This document shows positions 41,792 through 48,336 of a stretch of DNA of 48,336 nt, piece by piece. This DNA is from Providencia burhodogranariea DSM 19968 (GTDB lineage Bacteria; Pseudomonadota; Gammaproteobacteria; Enterobacterales; Enterobacteriaceae). The position numbers and the translations under genes were made by a program. Within the stretch, counting starts at the first letter, position 1, and each line of letters begins with the position of its first letter. Below the pieces are notes generated by a model. That model made no database searches. It was not told the origin of the DNA and saw nothing but the letters and a program-made list of their open reading frames with translations. The stretch is from positions 1,526,199 to 1,574,534 of the forward strand of contig NZ_KB233222.1 of the NCBI RefSeq assembly GCF_000314855.2. Direction: 5' to 3'.

Positions 41792-42427
41792 ATGACAATT
41801 TATGATCTGAAACCTAAATTTCAGAACTTGTTACGCCCTATCGTGAAAAGGCTCTATGACACAGGCGTAACAGCCAATCAAATAACACTTGGTGCGATGT
41901 TGTTATCTATTTTCATTGGCGCACTACTGTGTATTTTCCCAGATCCACGATTATTTTTACTATTACCCTTTGTTTTATTTATCCGCATGGCTTTAAACGC
42001 CATCGATGGAATGCTAGCGCGTGAATATCACCAAAAAAGCCACTTGGGTGCCATATTAAATGAACTAGGCGATGTCATTTCTGATATCGCACTGTATCTT
42101 CCTTTCGTTCTACTATTTCCCGATGCTTTTTGGTTGATTTTACTCATTTTATTTCTTGCATTGTTAACCGAATTTATTGGTGTCGTCGCTCAAGCGATTG
42201 GTGCTACAAGGCGCTATGACGGACCAATTGGTAAAAGCGACCGAGCTTTTATTTTTGGTGCTCTCGGACTTCTTATTGCTATTTTTCCACAGCTAGTATC
42301 ATCAAATTGGTTAACTGTTATTTTTGTCCTAATTGCTTTTTTACTTCTTTATACCTGCTACAACCGAATACGCCGTGCTCTGAATGAACTTAATGCCGAA
42401 TCGACAAATAATAAGGAACAATCATGA
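41792..42427 (+). CDS. ynbA: CDP-alcohol phosphatidyltransferase YnbA
   Basis: Predicted to condense CDP-diacylglycerol with an alcohol to give a phospholipid in the inner membrane. 211 residues with about five or six helices. The family motif is present in altered form: NAIDGMLAR, then eight residues, then GAILNELGD (residues 69-94). Asn69 and Asn90 replace the first and third of the four metal-binding aspartates; by memory E. coli YnbA has the same changes. AAGGA lies 7 bases before the ATG. The stop overlaps ynbC (ATGA). ynbB, a CDP-diglyceride synthase gene lying between them in E. coli, is absent, so CDP-diacylglycerol must come from CdsA. Confidence 0.9.
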   Translation: MTIYDLKPKFQNLLRPIVKRLYDTGVTANQITLGAMLLSIFIGALLCIFPDPRLFLLLPFVLFIRMALNAIDGMLAREYHQKSHLGAILNELGDVISDIALYLPFVLLFPDAFWLILLILFLALLTEFIGVVAQAIGATRRYDGPIGKSDRAFIFGALGLLIAIFPQLVSSNWLTVIFVLIAFLLLYTCYNRIRRALNELNAESTNNKEQS

Positions 42428-44190
42428 ACGCTCAGACAGACTATTTAACTCAACGTCCTGTCATTGAATCAAAATTTAGTACCAGTGATCATACTGAACT
42501 TTTTTATCGTCATTGGCCAACAGAGCAGCCAACGAATAAAGCAGTGATACTTTTTCACCGCGGTCATGAGCATTCAGGGCGTGTTGCACATCTAGTCGAT
42601 GAGCTAGATTTACCAAATTATGCCATGTTCGCATGGGATGCTCGTGGTCATGGTCGCAATGAAGGCCCACGAGGTTACAGCCCTTCATTAGGCACATCAA
42701 TTCATGATGTTGATGAATTTGTCCGTTATGTTTCCACTCAATACCAAATACCTCTCGAAAATATTATTGTTATTGGGCAAAGTGTTGGAGCTGTATTAGT
42801 TTCTGCTTGGGTTCACGATTACGCGCCACGTATCCGTGGTATGGTGCTCGCCTCACCTGCGTTCAAAGTAAAGCTCTATGTGCCTTTTGCTCGAAGTGGT
42901 TTAGCCTTAATGCAAAAAATACGTGGACTGTTTTATGTTAACTCCTATGTCAAAGCGAAGTTTTTAACTCATGACCAAAGCCGTATTGACTCTTTTAATC
43001 GCGATCCATTAATTACGCGCCCTATCGCCGTGAATATTCTGCTCGAACTTTATAAAACTGCAGATAGAATTGTTTCGGATGCGGGTGCTATAACCCTACC
43101 CACACAGTTATTTATTTCGGGTAGCGATCATGTGGTTCACCATAAACCACAACATCAATTTTATGAACGCTTGAATACGCCAATCAAAGAGAAACACATC
43201 TTACCCGGTTTTTATCACGACACTCTCGGGGAGAAAGAACGCCATATCCCTATTGCCAAAATTCGTGAGTTTATTAGTAAACTGTTCGCATTACCTCGCT
43301 ATCAACATGACTACCAATTTGAAGATATTTGGAGTGTTAGCGCGGATGCTTATCGCAATTTGGCGACACCAATGCCTGCATGGTGCCCTAAAAACCTCAG
43401 TTATAAACTATTAAGCAAATCCATGAGTACCTTAGGTAAAGCTTCTGAAGGTGTCCGAATTGGGTATGATAAAGGCTTTGACTCCGGTTCGACCCTTGAT
43501 TACATCTACCGTGATAAAGCACAAGGTAACGGGCTATTTGGGCGTATTATTGATAGACAATATCTCAACAGTATCGGTTGGCAGGGGATCCGCCAACGAA
43601 AAGTTAATATTGAAAATATTATCCGCCAAGCAATTCGTGATCTTACTGATAACAATCAACCGGTACGTATTATGGATATTGCTGCAGGCCAAGGGCGCTA
43701 CGTATTCGATGCAATCAACGATTACGAAAAAGTCGAATCCGTACTTTTACGCGACTACAGCCCGATTAATGTCGAACAAGGTCGCTTACAAATCAAAGAG
43801 CGTTACCTCGAAAATAAAGCACGTTTTGAGGAAGGCAATGCCTTCGATGCTGATGATATCGCGGCTGTTACCCCAGCACCGACCCTTGGAATTGTTAGTG
43901 GCTTATATGAACTTTTCCCGAGTAACGATTTGATCCGTGCCTCCTTAAATGGTTTATCTCGCGCTATCCCCTCTGGTGGATTATTAATCTATACCTGCCA
44001 ACCATGGCATCCACAGGTTGAAATGATTGCACGAGTTCTCCCTAGCCATCAGGGTGGTCAAGCTTGGGTAATGCGTTGCCGAAGCCAAGGTGAGATGGAT
44101 ACGCTAGTTGAAGAAGCTGGCTTCGAAAAACTTAACCAATTAATTGATAATTGGGGTATATTTAGTGTTTCTATTGCACGACGTCGCTGA
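42424..44190 (+). CDS. ynbC: YnbC: alpha/beta hydrolase fused to methyltransferase
   Basis: 588-residue two-domain protein (E. coli YnbC about 585). Residues 15-290 form a monoglyceride-lipase-like hydrolase, with the HRGHEHSGR oxyanion region, nucleophile Ser120 in GQSVGAVL, Asp235 in SGSDHVVHH and His265 in FYHDTLGE. Residues 385-588 form a SAM-dependent methyltransferase with motif I MDIAAGQGRYVFDA (about 417-430). It has no membrane helix, so it would act on a membrane lipid from the cytoplasm. Likely roles are deacylating a lysolipid-like substrate and methylating its headgroup. Translationally coupled to ynbA. Confidence 0.9.
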   Translation: MNAQTDYLTQRPVIESKFSTSDHTELFYRHWPTEQPTNKAVILFHRGHEHSGRVAHLVDELDLPNYAMFAWDARGHGRNEGPRGYSPSLGTSIHDVDEFVRYVSTQYQIPLENIIVIGQSVGAVLVSAWVHDYAPRIRGMVLASPAFKVKLYVPFARSGLALMQKIRGLFYVNSYVKAKFLTHDQSRIDSFNRDPLITRPIAVNILLELYKTADRIVSDAGAITLPTQLFISGSDHVVHHKPQHQFYERLNTPIKEKHILPGFYHDTLGEKERHIPIAKIREFISKLFALPRYQHDYQFEDIWSVSADAYRNLATPMPAWCPKNLSYKLLSKSMSTLGKASEGVRIGYDKGFDSGSTLDYIYRDKAQGNGLFGRIIDRQYLNSIGWQGIRQRKVNIENIIRQAIRDLTDNNQPVRIMDIAAGQGRYVFDAINDYEKVESVLLRDYSPINVEQGRLQIKERYLENKARFEEGNAFDADDIAAVTPAPTLGIVSGLYELFPSNDLIRASLNGLSRAIPSGGLLIYTCQPWHPQVEMIARVLPSHQGGQAWVMRCRSQGEMDTLVEEAGFEKLNQLIDNWGIFSVSIARRR

Positions 44191-44215
44191 TCGTTTTATG
44201 TCATAAGTAATGCGG

Positions 44216-44245
44216 AGGTGATGATAATTCATCACCTTCATCTTG
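44216..44245 (+). terminator. Hairpin between ynbC and ynbD
   Basis: AGGTGATGA / TCATCACCT (44216-44224 and 44229-44237), a perfect 9-bp stem with a four-base loop, followed by TCATCTTGTT. The T-run is poor, so it may attenuate rather than end transcription into ynbD. Confidence 0.5.
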
Positions 44246-44359
44246 TTACTCATACCTGCATACAAACGACCGAGTTATTTTGGCTATTGGCTAGTCTAGC
44301 TAAGCTTTAAGCCATGTATTTCTCATAACAAAAATATCAATAAGTACCTGGATAGACTG

Positions 44360-45697
44360 ATGACAGCCATACTTAAATCTTCAGCACCTAATTCACGACG
44401 TCAGATTTGGCTATTAGGTTTTATTTGGCTTATTTTTTTGGCTCCCCTGTTCTTTTTAACTTACGGGCAAGTTAATACCCATACTGCATCACTACCTGAT
44501 GTTCCGTCATTTGTGTTTTCTTGGGAGCATCATATTCCATTTTGGCCTTGGACCATTATTCCCTATTGGAGTATTGACCTATTTTATGGCCTATCACTAT
44601 TTATTTGCACGACACGTCGTGAGCAAACCATTCAAGGAATCCGCTTAATTACAGCATCGCTTGTTGCTTGTATTGGTTTTTTATTATTTCCCTTGAAATT
44701 TAGCTTTGAACGGCCCGATACGAATGGAATAGCGGGTTGGATGTTTGACCGCCTTGAATTATTTGACTTGCCTTATAACCAAGCTCCTTCGTTGCACATC
44801 ATCTTATTATGGTTATTATGGCTACGTTTTCTGGCTCATACACCAACGAAATGGCGTTGGCTACTGCATAGCTGGTCAGTGTTAATTTTGGTTTCTGTGC
44901 TAACCACTTGGCAGCACCACTTTATTGACGTAATTAGTGGGTTTGCTGTTGGTATTCTTATTAGTTACTTATTACCTATCGAAACTAAATGGTACTGGCA
45001 CTTCACTGGAAGCCGCCGTAGCTTTAAAATGAGTATAAGTTATGGCTTAGCTTCATTAGCTTTTTTCTTAATTGCATGTCTGATCCAAGGTGCTTTATGG
45101 CTATTACTATGGCCAGCAATTGCACTATTTTTTGTGGCTCTCGGATATCTTGGGTTTGGCGCATCAGTGTTCCAAAAAACATCTGATGGGATCATCTCAC
45201 CTTCTGCCACTTTATTGCTTTTCCCCTACCGATTATTTGCTATAGGAACTTATTATTACTATGCCAACGCCTGTAAGCAACCAAGCAAAGTTACCGACCA
45301 ACTCATATTGGGTGGCCGCCCGCTTTATCCTCTGCAAGCACAATCCGTTTTCGATATGACTTGCGAGTGGCCTCGCAATTCATATAGTAGCGCCTTATAT
45401 TACTGTAGCCAGCCTCAAATAGATTTGTTACCTATTATGGCAGCAGATATAGAACGAGCGGTTCATACTATGGACACACTGACTCAAAATGGTGCTATTT
45501 ATGTTCATTGCAAATTAGGGTATTCGCGCAGTGCGACAGTAGCTGTTGCATGGCTAGTGCATAATCATACAACTAGAAGTATTGATGAAGCGGTTGCTTT
45601 AGTAACTCAAGCTCGGCCTCAGGTGATCTTAAATTCTGCATCTATTGAACAACTACACTTTTGGTATGAGCAATATCATACAAAGCGAGTATATTAA
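44360..45697 (+). CDS. ynbD: YnbD: PAP2/Aur1-like membrane domain fused to dual-specificity phosphatase
   Basis: 445 residues. The N-terminal part (about 15-270) has several helices and the marks of PAP2 phosphatases/phosphotransferases: FERP at 116-119, PSLH at 143-146, and HHFID with His186 and Asp190. PSLH rather than PSGH points to the Aur1/sphingomyelin-synthase-like branch. The C-terminal cytosolic domain has DQLILGGRP and the phosphatase loop HCKLGYSRS (Cys384, Arg390). Eukaryotic PTPMT1, a phosphatase of the same class, dephosphorylates phosphatidylglycerophosphate, so a phospholipid phosphate is a plausible target. GGA lies 7 bases before the ATG. The stop overlaps the next start by one base. 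Confidence 0.9.
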   Translation: MTAILKSSAPNSRRQIWLLGFIWLIFLAPLFFLTYGQVNTHTASLPDVPSFVFSWEHHIPFWPWTIIPYWSIDLFYGLSLFICTTRREQTIQGIRLITASLVACIGFLLFPLKFSFERPDTNGIAGWMFDRLELFDLPYNQAPSLHIILLWLLWLRFLAHTPTKWRWLLHSWSVLILVSVLTTWQHHFIDVISGFAVGILISYLLPIETKWYWHFTGSRRSFKMSISYGLASLAFFLIACLIQGALWLLLWPAIALFFVALGYLGFGASVFQKTSDGIISPSATLLLFPYRLFAIGTYYYYANACKQPSKVTDQLILGGRPLYPLQAQSVFDMTCEWPRNSYSSALYYCSQPQIDLLPIMAADIERAVHTMDTLTQNGAIYVHCKLGYSRSATVAVAWLVHNHTTRSIDEAVALVTQARPQVILNSASIEQLHFWYEQYHTKRVY

Positions 45698-46104
45698 TGA
45701 GTAATTTATCAGATAAAAAATGTGGCGATGTAATCATTGCTTTAACCGCGAGTTGGCGATATTTTGCTTGTGCTTCAATACTCGCTTTTATTTGCCAACT
45801 AGCCTTATTTATCTGTTCATTTACCGAGCAAATTTATTTATTTGTTGGTATCGTTATTTTTATTATCAATCACTATTTTATTTTCCGTCTTTGGCTTGAT
45901 AAGCATTTTTTTAAAATTTTATACCGACAAGACGATAATCACTGTTTCGACCTAGCATTACAGGAAATTTTCCCTAAGAAACAGGTAGCTATAAGTATGG
46001 AGAAACGTTGGAATGGAACTAAAAAATTATTTAATTACGCATTATCATTCGTAATTTTATATTGGTTTTGGATATTAACTTCAATATTTATGATAAATAA
46101 ATAA
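45697..46104 (+). CDS. Small membrane protein coupled to ynbD, unknown family
   Basis: 135 residues that I do not recognise. Three hydrophobic segments are visible, at about residues 22-42, 46-66 and 110-132. Between the second and third lies a soluble stretch (FKILYRQDDNHCFDLALQEI) and a basic patch. It begins on the last base of the ynbD stop (TAATG), so it is made with YnbD. It is not part of the E. coli ynb locus as I know it. It is too small and differently built to replace the missing synthase YnbB; a membrane partner or regulator of YnbD or YnbA is more likely. Confidence 0.75.
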   Translation: MSNLSDKKCGDVIIALTASWRYFACASILAFICQLALFICSFTEQIYLFVGIVIFIINHYFIFRLWLDKHFFKILYRQDDNHCFDLALQEIFPKKQVAISMEKRWNGTKKLFNYALSFVILYWFWILTSIFMINK

Positions 46105-46343
46105 CCTATTCTAATTTATTATGATTAATTCTTAATGAATACTTAAAATATAACAAAGTCCGCAATAAATCACTTTAAGAGTTAGTACTAAACAATATCA
46201 ATAGTTTTTTTTGCTTTTGTTACTGTAACCGTTATGATAATTGCGAATTCATTGACAGATAACAGTTTTTTTTATGTGAATTCGACATATTCTATTGGCA
46301 TCTGCTTTTAGTTATTTTAACCCTGTTATTTCGGTGGGGTACA

Positions 46344-48032
46344 ATGAGTACAAAAAAAATTAATAGGTTGCGCCCATTTAGTGCGCTAATAGATTCATGT
46401 TGGAAAGAAAAATACACGTTCGCGCGTTTTATTAAAGATTTAATTGCAGGAATTACTGTTGGCATTATAGCCATTCCTTTAGCAATGGCACTCGCTATCG
46501 CAAGTGGTGTACCTCCTCAATATGGCCTTTACACCGCAGCCGTTGCAGGTATCGTCATTGCTATTTCTGGTGGATCACGTTATAGCGTTTCAGGACCTAC
46601 CGCAGCTTTCGTTGTCATTTTATACCCAGTTTCTCAACAATTTGGTTTAAGTGGATTACTAGTTGCAACCCTAATGTCAGGAATTATCTTGATGGCGATG
46701 GGCTTTGCTCGCTTTGGTAAGTTTATCGAGTATATTCCTGTTTCTGTGACACTCGGTTTTACCTCTGGTATCGCCATCACCATTGCTACAATGCAGGTAA
46801 AAGATTTCTTTGGCTTACAACTAGCGCATGTCCCAGAAAATTATGTTGATAAAGTCATCGCATTAACCAATGCTTTCCCAACACTCCAATACAGCGACAC
46901 ATTGATTGGAGCAGTGACATTATTAGTGCTTATCTACTGGCCTAAGTTAGGATTAAAGTTACCGGGTCACTTACCTGCCCTAGTTGCAGGTACATTAGTC
47001 ATGTGGGGCCTAACTTTCTTTGATAAACAAGTTGCCACTATTGGTTCAGAGTTTAGTTACTTGCTACCTGATGGCGCCGAAGGTAATGGGATCCCACCGA
47101 TATTACCTCAATTTATTCTCCCCTGGGAGCTTCCCGGCAGTGCACCTATTAGCTGGTCAATGATAACTGCGCTAATGCCCGCAGCATTTTCTATGGCTGT
47201 GCTGGGCGCTATCGAGTCACTTCTTTGCGCCGTTGTCCTCGATAACATGACAGGTAAAAAACACCATTCGAATAGTGAGTTGATTGGTCAAGGTGTCGGT
47301 AATATTGCGGCTCCATTCTTTGGCGGTATTACAGCAACAGCAGCAATAGCACGTTCAGCAGCTAACGTCAGGGCGGGAGCAACCTCACCTATCTCTGCGA
47401 TTATCCACTCATTGCTTGTTTTACTGACATTACTTGTTCTTGCTCCAATGCTCTCTTACCTTCCGCTAGCCGCCATGTCCGCATTGCTGTTAATGGTTGC
47501 TTGGAACATGAGTGCAGCACACAAAGTTATAGATCTTATTCGTCGAGCACCTAAAGATGACATTATTGTCTTATTACTTTGTATGTCATTAACCGTATTC
47601 TTTGATATGGTTATTGCTATCTCTGTTGGTATTGTTTTAGCTTCGTTATTGTTTATGCGCCGGATCGCCAATATGACACGTATTAGTGAGCTGCCAGAAA
47701 CGAATCAAGCACAAAGCTGCTTAGTCGTACGAGTTAATGGCCCTTTGTTTTTTGCTGCCGCTGAGCGTATTTTCGATGAGTTAAGAGTTAAAAGCGCAGG
47801 CTATAAAACCATTATTATGCAATGGGATGCTGTCCCTGTGCTTGATGCAGGGGGTTTAGATGCTTTTCAAAAATTTATCGATTCTGTGAAAAAAGATACT
47901 CACATCATTGTATGTGATATCCCATTCCAGCCGCTAAAAACCTTGGCTCGCGCAAGAGTTACCCCCATTGAGGGAGTTTTAAGTTTCCAGCACTCAATTA
48001 ATAAAGCACTTGAAGAACTGAATTTAAAATAA
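46344..48032 (+). CDS. dauA: SulP-family C4-dicarboxylate transporter DauA
   Basis: 562 residues (E. coli DauA/YchM about 559). The SulP membrane domain holds [36 protein letters not shown] and [22 protein letters not shown]-terminal STAS domain (about 445-555) with [11 protein letters not shown] follows. In E. coli it takes up succinate and other dicarboxylates at acidic pH, and its STAS domain binds acyl carrier protein. GGTGGGGT lies close before the ATG. Not obviously linked to the ynb genes. Confidence 0.95.
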   Translation: MSTKKINRLRPFSALIDSCWKEKYTFARFIKDLIAGITVGIIAIPLAMALAIASGVPPQYGLYTAAVAGIVIAISGGSRYSVSGPTAAFVVILYPVSQQFGLSGLLVATLMSGIILMAMGFARFGKFIEYIPVSVTLGFTSGIAITIATMQVKDFFGLQLAHVPENYVDKVIALTNAFPTLQYSDTLIGAVTLLVLIYWPKLGLKLPGHLPALVAGTLVMWGLTFFDKQVATIGSEFSYLLPDGAEGNGIPPILPQFILPWELPGSAPISWSMITALMPAAFSMAVLGAIESLLCAVVLDNMTGKKHHSNSELIGQGVGNIAAPFFGGITATAAIARSAANVRAGATSPISAIIHSLLVLLTLLVLAPMLSYLPLAAMSALLLMVAWNMSAAHKVIDLIRRAPKDDIIVLLLCMSLTVFFDMVIAISVGIVLASLLFMRRIANMTRISELPETNQAQSCLVVRVNGPLFFAAAERIFDELRVKSAGYKTIIMQWDAVPVLDAGGLDAFQKFIDSVKKDTHIIVCDIPFQPLKTLARARVTPIEGVLSFQHSINKALEELNLK

Positions 48033-48037
48033 TCGCT

Positions 48038-48075
48038 AGCCACTGGCAGATACCTGTCAGTGGTTATCTTATTTT
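48038..48075 (+). terminator. Terminator of dauA
   Basis: CCACTGGCAG / CTGTCAGTGG (48040-48049 and 48054-48063), 10 bp with one G-U and a four-base loop, followed by TTATCTTATTTTT. Confidence 0.88.
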
Positions 48076-48336
48076 TAATTTAGTTTATTTGAGTCATTAA
48101 TCATGACTGAACGGTTAATATCCTAATAAAGTTATTAATACTAAACGTCATTCCAAACGTATACGAATTTAGATTTAGCTATCTGTATTTAAATGAAAAA
48201 ATAATTTTTCATGCTTTCCTCGCATGACCTCTGTTCTCTAATTTATCAAAAATCGTACAATTAGCTGCTTTAGCCTATAATTAAGATGATTTTTTTCAAA
48301 AAATTTGTGAATAGATAAATAAATTAAAATAGTTAA
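48076..48336. other. AT-rich end of window
   Basis: No gene, hairpin or RNA is supported in the last 260 bases. Confidence 0.4.

Noticed and set aside
43451-43933. 160-codon open frame inside ynbC
   Set aside because: Lies in another frame of a clear hydrolase-methyltransferase gene and has no family features.
36497-46104. Genomic island integrated at tRNA-Ser
   Set aside because: No repeat of the tRNA 3' end, integrase or transposase was seen, so the accessory genes cannot be shown to have arrived by site-specific integration.

Overview
The window reads as a chromosomal segment of a low-GC enterobacterium of the Morganellaceae, most likely Providencia or a close relative. This rests on strong protein similarity to E. 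coli K-12 genes, on E. coli-like gene order (pykA-lpxM-mepM-znuACB; ruvBA-ruvC-yebC-nudB-aspS; yecN-cmoAB-cutC-yecM-argS; rimJ-mdtH-yceB; ycdY-ghrA-tRNA-Ser), and on AT-rich intergenic DNA. The genus is an inference. No rRNA, CRISPR array, prophage or intact insertion sequence was seen.

Layout. 1-20.0 kb is core: pyruvate kinase, a small conserved protein, lipid A acyltransferase, a murein endopeptidase, the zinc importer with a Zur site between its divergent genes, the Holliday-junction genes with a LexA box before ruvA, YebC, NudB, AspRS, a lone Nudix protein, YecN, the CmoA/CmoB tRNA-wobble pathway, CutC, YecM and ArgRS. 20.0-28.4 kb is accessory. It holds a four-gene operon (TauA-type binding protein, permease, ATPase, Asp/Glu-racemase-like enzyme), then a decaying type VI secretion effector/immunity patch. 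That patch contains a Sel1-repeat pseudogene, a lipase effector gene broken by a one-base frameshift, an intact Tli4-like immunity gene and unexplained coding scraps. 28.4-36.6 kb returns to core-like genes (murJ, rimJ, mdtH, yceB, ycdY, ghrA, tRNA-Ser-GGA), but with a redox-sensor-like HxlR/oxidoreductase pair between murJ and rimJ and without ycdX and grxB at their usual places. 36.9-46.1 kb is accessory again: a lone aldehyde dehydrogenase, a DHA2 drug-efflux-type MFS gene with a LysR regulator, and a ynb-type lipid locus. dauA, a SulP transporter, closes the window.

The most interesting system is the ynb locus (41.8-46.1 kb). A CDP-alcohol phosphatidyltransferase with an altered metal motif (YnbA) overlaps a lipase-like hydrolase fused to a methyltransferase (YnbC). 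These are followed by a PAP2/Aur1-like membrane domain fused to a dual-specificity phosphatase (YnbD) and an extra three-helix membrane protein that I do not recognise. The CDP-diglyceride synthase gene ynbB of the E. coli arrangement is absent. Together the genes look like a complete but uncharacterised pathway that makes, dephosphorylates, trims and methylates an unusual phospholipid. The second candidate is the sulfonate-type importer with its own racemase, which may handle a sulfonated amino acid such as cysteate.
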